Shown: positions 42,210 through 51,374 of the stretch, one piece after another | Position numbering within the stretch: position 1 is the stretch's first letter | Layout of the letters: each line of letters opens with the position of its first letter | Assembly (NCBI GenBank): GCA_027563145.1 | Contig: CP071306.1 | Location: forward strand, 1,116,001-1,180,000 | Direction: 5' to 3' | Source: Halocatena halophila | GTDB lineage: Archaea; Halobacteriota; Halobacteria; Halobacteriales; Haloarculaceae | DNA length: 64,000 nt | Translations under genes and position numbers: made by a program | The notes under the pieces: model-generated | Databases searched by the model: none | What the model was told of the DNA's origin: nothing | The model's input: the letters and a program-made list of their open reading frames with translations, nothing else

Positions 42210-43103
42210 TCAGTGTCCTCCACCGGAATCGCTGCCCGAATCACTGCTCTCACCCGAATCCCCAGCCGGCCGTGGAAGCGCAGTGAACGTCTTATCGACG
42301 ATGCTAAACGGATCGTACGACGACTGGTGGCACTGACAGTACACCTGATCTTCTGCGCCGAACTTCTCACTGCCGGGGAACGCTTTGAAACCCGGCACAC
42401 AGCAAAAGTGCGTGCACTTATCTAGCCAGGCGATAAAGCCCTGGGCCGTTGTTGCCTCGAGCCACGGATCGTTTTGGGCCATCTCTTCGATTCGTGTGCT
42501 CCGCAGCAACTGGATTGGAATGGTGTTGTCAGTGTCCTCCGACCGCCAGGTTGCCATCGCGGGTTTGCCGAGGCCGCCTTCGCCGATGTCGTTGCCCCAG
42601 TCCTGATAATCACTGAAGTGATCGACAGTGAGGTTATCGCCGGCAGAGAGCTCGTTTGCCTGCCATTCGTACGGCGATTCTGGTGCCGATTTAAACTCGT
42701 TTGGCTGGTCGGCATCCGGACGAACGCCCTGGTATGTCTGGACGCCACAGTACTGGAACCACTCGGTGGAGTAGGTGACACCGGCAATATCCATCTCCGC
42801 GACCGTGATTTCCTTTCCGGCCTGCTCGACGGTCTTTGACTCCGGCCAGACCCCTCGAATCGTCCCATTGTCTGCTATTTCCAGGGGAATCTGGGGCATG
42901 CCACGGGGGGCTGGCCCGCCCGTGTTTTCGATTGCCTTGAACTGCGTGACACCACCACCCTCACCGGTTGAGGAAGTGAGCGACGTCGTTCCGATACCGG
43001 TGGTGACGCCCACCGTCGACAACGATGCTGCGCCGACGACGCCTTTGACAAAGCGGCGACGGCCGGACTCGGTCGGATATTTGTCTGAATCGTTTGAACT
43101 CAT
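42210..43103 (-). CDS. Rieske [2Fe-2S] protein of the bc-type complex
   Basis: 297 residues. The N-terminus (GRRRFVKGVVGAASLSTVGV) is a Tat-type signal/anchor. The cluster motifs are CTHFCCVPGFK and CQCHQSSYDPF: C-T-H and C-x-C-H with two extra Cys forming the disulfide (CC and C-Q-C). Between them lies an insertion FPGSEKFGAEDQ. The chain ends in a Gly/Ser/Asp-rich tail. It passes electrons from quinol to a mobile acceptor, here most likely halocyanin. A two-base gap couples it to the cytochrome b gene. Confidence 0.93.
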   Translation of the reverse strand: MSSNDSDKYPTESGRRRFVKGVVGAASLSTVGVTTGIGTTSLTSSTGEGGGVTQFKAIENTGGPAPRGMPQIPLEIADNGTIRGVWPESKTVEQAGKEITVAEMDIAGVTYSTEWFQYCGVQTYQGVRPDADQPNEFKSAPESPYEWQANELSAGDNLTVDHFSDYQDWGNDIGEGGLGKPAMATWRSEDTDNTIPIQLLRSTRIEEMAQNDPWLEATTAQGFIAWLDKCTHFCCVPGFKAFPGSEKFGAEDQVYCQCHQSSYDPFSIVDKTFTALPRPAGDSGESSDSGSDSGGGH

Positions 43104-43107
43104 AGAA

Positions 43108-43494
43108 TCACCGTTTGTAGTAAGGATACACTGCGCGCTTGATGGAATCCCAGACGCTCACATCGGTCGTCTGTCCCTCGGCATCCTCTTCGCGCACGTA
43201 GAGATCCTCCCATTTGCGACGGCGCTTTTTCACGACCATCACATCGGGCAAGAATTCTTTCCGATAGAGCATGAGAATGAACGAGAGGTTGACGAACACC
43301 AGCGTGAGCAAACCGCCAAGGAACATGTTTCCGAACGGATCGAGTCCCCAGCCGGTTGCGATGCCGTAGGTGAACATCCCGACGAACACCACTTCGAGCA
43401 CCGTGAGCAGCACTATTGCGATCGCCGCCGCAGTGCTCTCTCGGGGTGGTTCGTAGCGATGGATCGCACCGTAGTCGCTGTCACCCGATGGCAT
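43108..43494 (-). CDS. two-helix membrane protein of the bc operon
   Basis: 128 residues. Two helices (AIAIVLLTVLEVVFVGMFTYGIA; FLGGLLTLVFVNLSFILMLY) are followed by a basic cluster KKRRRKWEDLY and an acidic tail. It lies between halocyanin (1-base overlap of stop and start at 43494) and the Rieske gene (4-base gap), so it is translated in step with the complex. It resembles a DUF7318-type family. It may be a small accessory subunit of the quinol oxidase; no cofactor ligand is obvious. Confidence 0.8.
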   Translation of the reverse strand: MPSGDSDYGAIHRYEPPRESTAAAIAIVLLTVLEVVFVGMFTYGIATGWGLDPFGNMFLGGLLTLVFVNLSFILMLYRKEFLPDVMVVKKRRRKWEDLYVREEDAEGQTTDVSVWDSIKRAVYPYYKR

Positions 43495-44144
43495 CAGTTC
43501 TGTCCTCCTTTGGTGTGGGCGCTCTCACCGTATTTGAGCTGGTAGAACGTGAACACCAGCGTCATAAACATCATGAGAACGGCACCGAAGCCGACGTAGT
43601 GAGGCTGAATGGCAACGCCCATCTCATGGGGGTCGACCGCCTGTGCTGCAGCTGGTGACTTTCGGGGGACGTTAGCACCGACCGCAACACCGCCTTTCAT
43701 CCCGCTCCCCTCATGTGGCACACAGTGGTAGTTGAAGACACCCTCCTCTTCGAACGTGTGCTCGAAGGTCGTCCCTGCGTCGGCCGTTGGGCTGCCGCTG
43801 TTGAACGCCTCGTCGTTCGAGACGACGTTGTGAGCACCGCCCTCTCCGGTCCATTCCCAGATCACGGTCGTTCCTGGATCGACGTGGACGGCTGCCGGAC
43901 CGAACGCCATCCCGTCACTACCAGCACCGACCTGGATGGTCACTTCGGCGTTGCCAGTCTGATCATCGGCCGAATCGGAATAGCCGTTTGCATCGTCGAG
44001 ATAGCCACCGAAGTCGATCGGGCCGCTACCACCGCCACCGCCTCCGGAGCCCTCCTGTGCGGCGACGGGCCCAGAAGCCGCAGAGGTTGCAGCTGCGGCC
44101 CCTGCCGCGCCGCCAGCTGTGCGGAGAAATTCCCGTCTATTCAT
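43494..44144 (-). CDS. halocyanin-domain protein with C-terminal membrane helix
   Basis: 216 residues. The Tat signal is MNRREFLRTAGGAAG. A glycine-rich stretch is followed by a type 1 copper domain: AVHVDPGTTVIWEWTGEGGAHNVV supplies the first His, and FNYHCVPHEGSGMKGGV supplies Cys, His and Met. The C-terminus has a helix (VGFGAVLMMFMTLVFTFYQL), so the protein is anchored at both the outer face and the bilayer. It is probably the electron carrier between the Rieske protein and the CuA site of CoxB. The ATG at 44144 starts the signal peptide; a longer start at 44192 is rejected. Confidence 0.92.
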   Translation of the reverse strand: MNRREFLRTAGGAAGAAAATSAASGPVAAQEGSGGGGGGSGPIDFGGYLDDANGYSDSADDQTGNAEVTIQVGAGSDGMAFGPAAVHVDPGTTVIWEWTGEGGAHNVVSNDEAFNSGSPTADAGTTFEHTFEEEGVFNYHCVPHEGSGMKGGVAVGANVPRKSPAAAQAVDPHEMGVAIQPHYVGFGAVLMMFMTLVFTFYQLKYGESAHTKGGQN

Positions 44145-44203
44145 ACACACGCTGGATTCAGGACCGAATTCGTATAAACCCACCGAAGCCACATACAGCG
44201 CCG

Positions 44204-44971
44204 CTACAGCCCGTGTTGTGGCGTCTCGTTCGTTTCGTCAGTTGAATTGTCAGTTTCCAGCTGCTCGAGTGGGATCGCCGATTCTCCATCCCCGCGTCCG
44301 ACCGCTCGCAAGCGATCTCGATACTCCTCCGCCCGGAATCGGTCGGACAGCCTGGCGTTGGCGACCATCACGAAGACGAACAGCCCGATCAGAACGAACA
44401 CGCCACCGAGCATACCACCGAACAAACCACCCTCACCAATCCCAGCAATCGACGCCCCGATCAGTCCTAGCCCCATCAGTGAAACGGCACTGCCGACCAC
44501 CAGCAACATCGTGTGGCCGAGCGAGCCAGTTCCCTCTGTTACCTCGTCTGGATGTGGAAGCACCTCACCTGCTGGGCGATCAGGAACGTCGTATGACTCC
44601 ATTGAACAGAGCGCAACCGACGGTTCAACGTCCCGGAGGACGGTCCCCTGTCCGCTCACCGTCCCATCGTCGAACACGACAGCGTATCCCTCATCGGAGA
44701 CTGCGGCGACGCGATCCGGCGAATCGAGACGTTCGATCCGCGCAAACACGTCCCGGTCTGCAACGCGGTGTTTCAGATCGGACTCCACACGATCGAGCAG
44801 TCGCTGTCCCGTGATCCAGCTGTCCGGATCGAACACTGCCTCCCACTCTTCGGCCGTCATCTCCGCCATATCCCGGGGACCGAAATCGTCGAAATCGTAC
44901 TTCGATTCCACCTGCTTGCGAAGCTCCTCGAGCTCGTCGTCCGTCGCAGGGGGGGCCGAATCGTCGCTCAT
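44204..44971 (-). CDS. first gene of bc operon: acidic membrane protein
   Basis: 255 residues. A long acidic cytoplasmic domain (DDELEELRKQVESKYDF, MAEMTAEEWEAVFDPDSWIT, and a beta part AAVSDEGYAVVFDDGT) precedes two helices (HTMLLVVGSAVSLMGLGLIGA; LGGVFVLIGLFVFVMV). Then comes a basic then acidic tail. It matches a DUF7319-type family associated with haloarchaeal bc operons. It could be an assembly or regulatory subunit. The operon order is this gene, halocyanin, two-helix protein, Rieske, cytochrome b N, cytochrome b C. Confidence 0.78.
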   Translation of the reverse strand: MSDDSAPPATDDELEELRKQVESKYDFDDFGPRDMAEMTAEEWEAVFDPDSWITGQRLLDRVESDLKHRVADRDVFARIERLDSPDRVAAVSDEGYAVVFDDGTVSGQGTVLRDVEPSVALCSMESYDVPDRPAGEVLPHPDEVTEGTGSLGHTMLLVVGSAVSLMGLGLIGASIAGIGEGGLFGGMLGGVFVLIGLFVFVMVANARLSDRFRAEEYRDRLRAVGRGDGESAIPLEQLETDNSTDETNETPQHGL

Positions 44972-45096
44972 ACGGCTTTTACACGCTCCAAACCCCTTAG
45001 CGTGACGATCAACGTTCCAGATGGTGCCCTTTCGTCTCAGAGTTTCCGATTACCTACCAAAACTATTACACAATGTGAGATAAAGTCGTAAGTATT

Positions 45097-47166
45097 ATGG
45101 TTAATCGTTTATCAGAATTGCTCGGAATGCGAATCCATGCCATTCTACTGACAGCCATACTGATAGTCTCGGCCGGTGCTGTCGGAACCACAGGCGCAAT
45201 GATTCCGACGGAAACGGTCGACACTGGCGTTGCAGATCGTCCTGCACACCAGCCGACCAACGAAACGGACGGTCCGATTCCGGTTGAGCCGGCACCTGGC
45301 GAACTCGAACAGCCCACTGCGGGCGAGGTGCACGCGGCGGCCAATAGCCTCAGCACTGCAGACTCTGAGGACAGTGCGAACGCTGCCGGCGATGGGATCA
45401 CACGCCAGTTTTACACCTCACAGAGCGGTGATTTCACGCAGTTCGAACGCCGCGGCGTGGGTGATAACATCGAAGTGTGGGTGGCGACGAATCTTTCCTG
45501 GCCAGCGGAGGATCCGCGAGCCGATCCGTCGGTGAGCGACCGTCAGGTCGACCATCTGATCTCGGAGTTTGACGACCGGATCTACCCCAACGAGACGGAG
45601 GTGTTTGGCACACCAGCGCCGCGCGACGGCGTCGACAGTCCGCTTTCTGAGGCTGGGTATTTCCCGTCTGATTACTACAACACCGCAGATGACGCCGCCA
45701 ACAAGACGGCGTTGCTCGTGACGAACATCGTCGATGAGAACTACTACAACGCGAGCTATCCGGTCTACACCGCCGGCTACTACTCGCCGACAACACAGCA
45801 GTACTCCGATCGGAACGTCATCACGATCGATGCGGCCAACTGGGACGACCTCGGCGATGACACCGAGTACGTCGGGATTGAGGGCACGCTGGCACACGAG
45901 TACCAGCACCTGATCCACGGCGATTACGACAGTGATGAAACGTCCTGGATCAACGAGGGAATGTCGGACTACGCAGAGCACGTGGTTGGCTATCCAGCTC
46001 CGGAGAGCCACATCACGGGCTACGAGCAGAATCCATCGAACTCGCTGATCAACTGGGGCGACCAGGGTGAGATCAACATCCTGGCCGACTACGGCGAGGC
46101 CTACGCGTTCCAGATGTATCTCGCCGACCGGTTCGGAGAAGAGTTCATCTCCGAACTGTTCAACAACGAGGCCAATGGGATCGAAAGCGTTGAGCAGACG
46201 CTCGATGCCAACGGTATCTCGGCCGATTTCGCCGACGTGTACCAGCAGTTCGCGGTCGCGGCGGCGCTTGACGGCAAGGTGAAAAACCCCAAAGATGCCT
46301 ACCAGATCGACGGCATCGATCTGAACCTCAACACGTCGAAGGAATCGCCAACGGCGGGTGCGTGGGGCACAGCGTATCAGGAGTACGACACGAGCGAGAA
46401 AGGACCGATCAAGGACGTTTCTGTCTCGGGCACCGACTATCTCGGTACGCAGTGGCAGACAACGACTGATCCGGTCGATGGCGAAGAAGACGTGCTCTAC
46501 AGCGGCTCTGGCGACCTGTTAGATCGATTCGCCATCACGGAAGCCGATCTCTCGAACACGGACGACACCACGCTGACGTTCGAGACCAACTACGCAATCG
46601 AGCAGAACTGGGATTATGGCTTCGTGCAGGTCTCGACCGACGGCGGTGAAACCTGGACAAGTCTCTCGAATGAGAACACGGTTTCGGAAACCGCAGATGG
46701 TGCACATCCGCGCGTGAAAGAGAACGTTCCTGGCTTTTCGGGAAGCTCCGACGGCTGGACGAAACAGACGTTCGATCTCTCGGCCTACGAGGGACAGGAG
46801 GTCCTGATCGGCTTTAGATACACGACTGACTGGGCAACGCAGGACGAGGGCTGGTATCTCAAGAACGTCTCTGTCGGTGACAAACGCCTTAGCGGTGACT
46901 CGACGGAGCCGTTCATGAGTCTCCGGGAAGCACAGCAACAACCAATCGACTACCAGTACTCGATCATCGGCATCAAACACAACGGCAAGGCAAAAGTGAA
47001 ACATCTCGACCTGAAGAATTTCGATGCGTCTGACGAGCAAGACCTGAAGAAATTCCTTCACAACGGCAATCTCGAGAAGGTGATCGTTTCGGCCACGTGG
47101 GCTGCCGACACCGGCGAGAGCGGTCGCGTCCCGGTTGGCGTCGATCTCTCGTTCGCCAACAAATAA
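45097..47166 (+). CDS. secreted zinc metalloprotease, M6/immune-inhibitor-A-like
   Basis: 689 residues with an N-terminal signal peptide (ILLTAILIVSAGAVGTTGA). A prosequence follows, then the active site GTLAHEYQHLIHGDYD, whose HE-x-x-H ligates zinc. The third ligand and Glu come from WINEGMSDYAEHVVG. The C-terminal third has a MAM/CBM-like beta domain (DDTTLTFETNYAIEQNWDYGFV, VLIGFRYTTDWATQDEGWY) as in immune inhibitor A. Base composition is core-like. It should degrade protein outside the cell. The start MVNRLSELLG is the only ATG near the promoter. Confidence 0.85.
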   Translation: MVNRLSELLGMRIHAILLTAILIVSAGAVGTTGAMIPTETVDTGVADRPAHQPTNETDGPIPVEPAPGELEQPTAGEVHAAANSLSTADSEDSANAAGDGITRQFYTSQSGDFTQFERRGVGDNIEVWVATNLSWPAEDPRADPSVSDRQVDHLISEFDDRIYPNETEVFGTPAPRDGVDSPLSEAGYFPSDYYNTADDAANKTALLVTNIVDENYYNASYPVYTAGYYSPTTQQYSDRNVITIDAANWDDLGDDTEYVGIEGTLAHEYQHLIHGDYDSDETSWINEGMSDYAEHVVGYPAPESHITGYEQNPSNSLINWGDQGEINILADYGEAYAFQMYLADRFGEEFISELFNNEANGIESVEQTLDANGISADFADVYQQFAVAAALDGKVKNPKDAYQIDGIDLNLNTSKESPTAGAWGTAYQEYDTSEKGPIKDVSVSGTDYLGTQWQTTTDPVDGEEDVLYSGSGDLLDRFAITEADLSNTDDTTLTFETNYAIEQNWDYGFVQVSTDGGETWTSLSNENTVSETADGAHPRVKENVPGFSGSSDGWTKQTFDLSAYEGQEVLIGFRYTTDWATQDEGWYLKNVSVGDKRLSGDSTEPFMSLREAQQQPIDYQYSIIGIKHNGKAKVKHLDLKNFDASDEQDLKKFLHNGNLEKVIVSATWAADTGESGRVPVGVDLSFANK

Positions 47167-47186
47167 CCGAGCCGTTCGTTATTTTT

Positions 47187-47927
47187 TCACAGCTGACCGG
47201 TCGCCTGGAGATATGCCAGGAGAAACTGCGTGGCGTTGAACAGCCCGTGTACGACGGCTGGAACGATGAGGTTCTCTGTTAGTTCATACAGCGCACCCAG
47301 GGTCAGTGATAGTACGAACACCACCGAGAGCGCGCCGACGACACTGACGACCGAGCCGTTCATGCTGGTGTAATGAATGGAAGCGAAAAAGAGACTGGCC
47401 AGCACGATGGCGCTGACAGGTCCCATTGCCCGTCGCATCGATCCCTGGACGACACCGCGAAAGAGCAGCTCCTCGCTCGGCCCGACGATGAGCTGAAAGC
47501 CCAAAAAGAGCCAGATCAACACTGGTTGTTGTTGTACGTCCTGGATGAACGAGCTTTCAGCCGTGGGGATCTGCAAGATGTGTTCCAGAAGATATGATAT
47601 CGCTACCCAGGCGAGCACAACCAGGAGAAATCCAGCAAGAATCTCTTTTATCGTCCGCCAGGACGGCCGTTGCAGATTGAGCAATGAGAACCGATCGAGC
47701 AGCGAGAGATACGCCAGACTCGTCCCAATGAACGCCACCCCCTGCAGCGAGACCGAGCTCAGCAACGCCACCCGTCCAGGATGACCCGTAATGGCGACAC
47801 CGAGGCCTGCCAGCAGCGATTGCAGCACGATCATGACGACGAGTCCGACAAACAGCGCGCTGACACCGACGGCGATCGCGCGGAGCACGGTTCGAAACCG
47901 CCAGTACGGCTCGTCGGCCTCGATCAC
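47187..47927 (-). CDS. CPBP family intramembrane metalloprotease
   Basis: 246 residues with about eight helices. The family motifs are present: GPSEELLFRGVVQGSMRR (EE-x3-R), FASIHYTSMNG (His motif) and VVHGLFNATQFLLAY (H-x3-N). These are the likely zinc ligands of Abi/CAAX-type proteases. Substrates in archaea are unknown; some bacterial members protect against self-bacteriocins, others cleave prenylated proteins. It lies 20 bases from the convergent metalloprotease stop. Confidence 0.9.
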   Translation of the reverse strand: MIEADEPYWRFRTVLRAIAVGVSALFVGLVVMIVLQSLLAGLGVAITGHPGRVALLSSVSLQGVAFIGTSLAYLSLLDRFSLLNLQRPSWRTIKEILAGFLLVVLAWVAISYLLEHILQIPTAESSFIQDVQQQPVLIWLFLGFQLIVGPSEELLFRGVVQGSMRRAMGPVSAIVLASLFFASIHYTSMNGSVVSVVGALSVVFVLSLTLGALYELTENLIVPAVVHGLFNATQFLLAYLQATGQL

Positions 47928-48010
47928 AGACGCTCACCTGCCCAGCAATGATTCATTGGCCGGACTATGTCGGGTCCAGGCAATAATTTTGGGAAGCGAC
48001 GGCGATCCGC

Positions 48011-49303
48011 TCAGGGGCTCTCGATCGTGAGCGAGCGTTTTTCAGTGATAGCATCTGCTTCTGGGGCGTCGTTTGCACCGAGCAAGCCACGAGCAGCCCG
48101 TTTGCCCCACTCGACCGCCGGCTGTGTGAACGTGTCGACGTTTAGCAACTCACCTGCCATGATCGTGGCTGCCTCCATAGAGACGAGAAGTTCGCCCAGC
48201 GAATACGCATCGAGCGCGTCGATCTCGAGTCGAACGTTGGGCTGATCGGCTGCCGCGAGACTGGCTTCGGTAGCCTCGAACTCCGCATCCAGCAGCTCTC
48301 CGACGCCAGTGCCACCCAGATACGACAGCTCGTCGATTGCCGTCGACGGGATCGTCAGCTCGGGGCGTTCACGGGGACGCACGAGCGTCACGAGTTTGTC
48401 GTGTCTACCGGCCCGGTAGAGCTGGAGCTGTGAGTGCTGGTCGGTCGCGCCGAGAGCGCGCACTGGCGTCTGTCCGAGGCCGTCCTTGCCAAGACTTTCG
48501 GCCCACAGCTGTGCGAACCACTCTGCGAATGGCTCTAAGCGCTCTGCGTACGGAACGAACGCGTTGACGTTCGCACCTCGCAGTTCCAGCGCGTAGGCCA
48601 CCGCGGCGTAGGCGTACGCTGGCGTCTCAAAGAGACTTTTCGACAGTGAGTTTCGAGCCGCACGACCGCCAGCAAGCAGCACTTCCACATCACAGCCCAG
48701 AATCGTGGGGGCTACGAGACTCGTCGTCGATAGTACAGAAAACCGCCCCGGCACACCCGCGGGAACGCTGAGCGATGGGAGATCGTGGCGATCCACGAGC
48801 GCTCTGAGCGGGCCATCCACGCCCGTCGTCACGATCGTGTGCTCGGTCCAATCGACGCCTGCGTCAGCCATTGCATCGCGAACGACGAGGAAGTTCGAGA
48901 GCGTCTCCGCCGTTGTTCCTGACTGAGAGACGACGTGGACAGCCGTTCGATCCCACGACAGTGAGGATAGCAGTGAGGAGAGATGTTGTGGATCGACATT
49001 GTCGCAGACGGGATTGTTCTCGCCAACGCCGAGCGCGCTGGTGACCGTCGCACTGCCAAGCGCACTGCCGCCAATGCCGACGGTGAGCACTGTCTCACAA
49101 TCTGTGAGTGGTTCGACGGCGCTCGCAATGCGGTCTGGATCCGTTCGCTCACCGAGTGCCAGCGACCGATAGCCAAATCCCTCGGCTGCAAGTTCCTGTT
49201 CGATATGCTCGTGTGCATCGGCGACCCGTTCGTCAAGTCGTTCGAGCGCCCCACGAGAGAGTCCCGGCTGTGAATCGAGGACGTTGCCGATATCGACGTA
49301 CAT
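48011..49303 (-). CDS. pgi: glucose-6-phosphate isomerase
   Basis: About 430 residues. SIS domains are visible with VLTVGIGGSALGSATVTSALG (phosphosugar-binding Ser), HVVSQSGTTAETLSNFLVVRDA, and SVPAGVPGRFSVLSTTSLVAP; LGQTPVRALGATDQHSQLQLY is the catalytic region with Glu and Gln. These are the markers of the bacterial-type PGI. It interconverts glucose-6-phosphate and fructose-6-phosphate. The ATG at 49303 (MYVDIGN) is preferred over 49375. Confidence 0.93.
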   Translation of the reverse strand: MYVDIGNVLDSQPGLSRGALERLDERVADAHEHIEQELAAEGFGYRSLALGERTDPDRIASAVEPLTDCETVLTVGIGGSALGSATVTSALGVGENNPVCDNVDPQHLSSLLSSLSWDRTAVHVVSQSGTTAETLSNFLVVRDAMADAGVDWTEHTIVTTGVDGPLRALVDRHDLPSLSVPAGVPGRFSVLSTTSLVAPTILGCDVEVLLAGGRAARNSLSKSLFETPAYAYAAVAYALELRGANVNAFVPYAERLEPFAEWFAQLWAESLGKDGLGQTPVRALGATDQHSQLQLYRAGRHDKLVTLVRPRERPELTIPSTAIDELSYLGGTGVGELLDAEFEATEASLAAADQPNVRLEIDALDAYSLGELLVSMEAATIMAGELLNVDTFTQPAVEWGKRAARGLLGANDAPEADAITEKRSLTIESP

Positions 49304-49386
49304 GAGAGCATGATGGGCAACTGGTGGTATAAGCTGGGCGAAGCCGATCGGGGAATTAATCCCAGAGCGACCCATTCACTCACCTA

Positions 49387-49932
49387 ATGACCGCTGCAGG
49401 CGAAACTCGAGCGTACGGCGGCCTGCTGACGGCGCTCCCGTTCGCGTTTCGACGGAGCAATTCCACAGTATTTCGGGTGTATCTGCTGATCGGTGGGTTC
49501 GTGGGGCTGTTCGTGACGCTTATTTTTGGACTCGGGACGCTTGTCCTTCTGGATTCGATGGCCGGCGTCGCGGCAGGCGTCATCACGTTCACGCCCGCGC
49601 TCTATCTGCTCATCTGGCTGGCAATCGTCGCACCGCTGCTCACACCTCCGCTGCTCGTCGCCAGACGCCACCGACTCGGCAATCCGAGCCAGCGGTATGA
49701 CTGTTGGATCGCCGTAGCCGGCTTTTGCTTCGTGGGGCTGCTCTACTGCGGTGCGGTCATCGCCCTGCCGCCTACACAGCAGCCGCCGATTCAGCCCGGT
49801 CCGTTCGCGGGACTACTTCGCCAGTTCTACGCGTGGACACAACCGATTGGAGTCGTGCCACCGTTGATTGGCGTTGGAGCCATCGTCGGCGTCCATTGGC
49901 TGTTCCGTGATGACGAGCGAACGCTGGAGTGA
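49387..49932 (+). CDS. small polytopic membrane protein, unknown function
   Basis: 181 residues with five helices (VYLLIGGFVGLFVTLIFGLG; VLLDSMAGVAAGVITFTPAL; LLIWLAIVAPLLTPPLLVA; WIAVAGFCFVGLLYCGAVIAL; VVPPLIGVGAIVGVHWLF). The N-terminus is cytoplasmic and Arg-rich. No motif allows a function. It is divergent from pgi with 83 bases between and followed by the DUF5812-like gene after 25 bases. Confidence 0.72.
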   Translation: MTAAGETRAYGGLLTALPFAFRRSNSTVFRVYLLIGGFVGLFVTLIFGLGTLVLLDSMAGVAAGVITFTPALYLLIWLAIVAPLLTPPLLVARRHRLGNPSQRYDCWIAVAGFCFVGLLYCGAVIALPPTQQPPIQPGPFAGLLRQFYAWTQPIGVVPPLIGVGAIVGVHWLFRDDERTLE

Positions 49933-49957
49933 AATTCCTCGACGGAGTGCATCCGGT

Positions 49958-50428
49958 ATGGAAGCAACCACCAGCACGTTTCTCATAACCCACGCCGACG
50001 ATGACAGTGCGATGGCGCGTGACGTACACAGCGGACAGGTGCATCCACTCGCCGACAACCCTGGCGTCGAAGCCGGAGACGTTATCGAAGCGACCGTCGC
50101 ACCCGAGCCGCCACTCGAGCTCACCTGGCAGGTGATCGAGGTTGATGACCGGCGCACAATTCCTGTCAAACGCTCAGAAGAACCCCCGACGAGCCAGGAG
50201 CGTGAACTCGCCAGCGAACAGGAAATTGGCGAGATGACACGAACGGAGCGAGCTGGAACGGGCGAAATTCACGTTATTTCCGTCGATCCGGCCCAGACCG
50301 ACGCGGCAGTGGCCGACGTGCTCGAAGACGAAGGAACCAGAACACGGGGAGCACGACTCGGGGTCAATCGCGTCGAGATCAGGGCTGACGGGACCGATGG
50401 AATCATCAGCGTCCGCTATCTTCCGTGA
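49958..50428 (+). CDS. DUF5812-like conserved haloarchaeal protein
   Basis: 156 residues. It begins MEATTSTFLITHADDDSAMARDVHS and continues with a barrel-like beta segment (GQVHPLADNPGVEAGDVIEAT, LTWQVIEVDDRRTIPV). An acidic helix (SQERELASEQEIGEM) and a beta end (GEIHVISVDP, LGVNRVEIR, ISVRYLP) follow. It fits a haloarchaeal DUF I recall as DUF5812. No enzyme motif. The ATG at 49958 is used because the fold starts there. It ends 67 bases before secF. Confidence 0.72.
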   Translation: MEATTSTFLITHADDDSAMARDVHSGQVHPLADNPGVEAGDVIEATVAPEPPLELTWQVIEVDDRRTIPVKRSEEPPTSQERELASEQEIGEMTRTERAGTGEIHVISVDPAQTDAAVADVLEDEGTRTRGARLGVNRVEIRADGTDGIISVRYLP

Positions 50429-50451
50429 CCCATTCGCGTCGCCGGTTGCGA

Positions 50452-50463
50452 TTTATATAAAAA
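50452..50463 (+). promoter_or_regulatory. TATA box of secF-secD
   Basis: TTTATATAAAAA lies about 35 to 45 bases before the secF ATG at 50496, a strong archaeal TATA element; the resulting leader would be about 10-15 bases. Confidence 0.55.
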
Positions 50464-50495
50464 CGTTTATCCGATCACGTCTCACACGCCTTGGC

Positions 50496-51374
50496 ATGAT
50501 CGATATCGACGTACCGGATGTTCCATACAGACGGTACAGCAACCGGCAGCTCGTGGCGATCCCGGCCGCCGTGTTGCTGGTTGCGCTTCTCATTATTGCT
50601 GGCTGGTACGTTACGACGGGAGCACCCGTCACGCCGGGGATCGACTTTACTGGCGGCACCGAACTGCAGATTAGCTCGGATCAGTCGGCAGATCAGATTC
50701 GATCGACGTTCGAATCCGAGCTGTCGGTTCCCGTCGAAACGGTAACCCAGAGCGGGAGTTCCTACATCGTTACCTTCCAGGCGACCGACCAATCGGAAAT
50801 TGATCAGATACAGTCGGTTGCCAAATCATCTGGCTATGAAATTGAGCAGATCCAGACCCGTTCGGCGACGTTCAGCGGTGATGCACAGCGCCAGTCGCTG
50901 ATCGGGATTGGCGTTGCGTTCGTTGGAATGAGCGTGCTGGCGTTCGTTTTCTTTCGCACATTCGTCCCATCGATTGCGATCGTACTCAGCGCGTTTTCCG
51001 ATCTGGTGATTCCGATCGCCGTGATGAACATCCTGGGGATGCGACTCTCGCTGGGGACGGTCGCCGCGCTGTTAATGTTGATCGGTTACAGCGTTGACTC
51101 CGATATTCTGTTGAACAACTCGATTCTGCGCCGGAGCGGTGATTTCTACGAATCCACCTACCGCGCTCGCCGGACCGGTGTGACGATGACGGTTACCTCA
51201 ATCATCGCCATGATCGTGATGACGATTCTCTCCTCGCGGTTCGTGTTCGGAATCCCACTGTTGCCCCAGGTTGGAATTATCCTGGTTGTCGGGCTGACCG
51301 CAGATCTGATGAACACGTATCTGATGAACGTGAGTCTCTTGCGCTACTACGTCTATGAGGGGGTGGCCAAATGA
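50496..51374 (+). CDS. secF: protein-export membrane protein SecF
   Basis: 292 residues. Helix 1 (LVAIPAAVLLVALLIIAGWYV) is followed by the external domain and GIDFTGGTELQI, the SecD/SecF signature. Five more helices follow, with LGMRLSLGTVAALLMLIGYSVDSDILLNNSI carrying the conserved Asp and RTGVTMTVTSIIAMIVMTI. SecDF uses the proton gradient to help translocation. The ATG at 50496 sits under a TATA box; an in-frame start at 50397 would overlap the previous gene. It overlaps secD by 4 bases (ATGA). SecF precedes SecD, the order usual in haloarchaea. Confidence 0.94.
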   Translation: MIDIDVPDVPYRRYSNRQLVAIPAAVLLVALLIIAGWYVTTGAPVTPGIDFTGGTELQISSDQSADQIRSTFESELSVPVETVTQSGSSYIVTFQATDQSEIDQIQSVAKSSGYEIEQIQTRSATFSGDAQRQSLIGIGVAFVGMSVLAFVFFRTFVPSIAIVLSAFSDLVIPIAVMNILGMRLSLGTVAALLMLIGYSVDSDILLNNSILRRSGDFYESTYRARRTGVTMTVTSIIAMIVMTILSSRFVFGIPLLPQVGIILVVGLTADLMNTYLMNVSLLRYYVYEGVAK

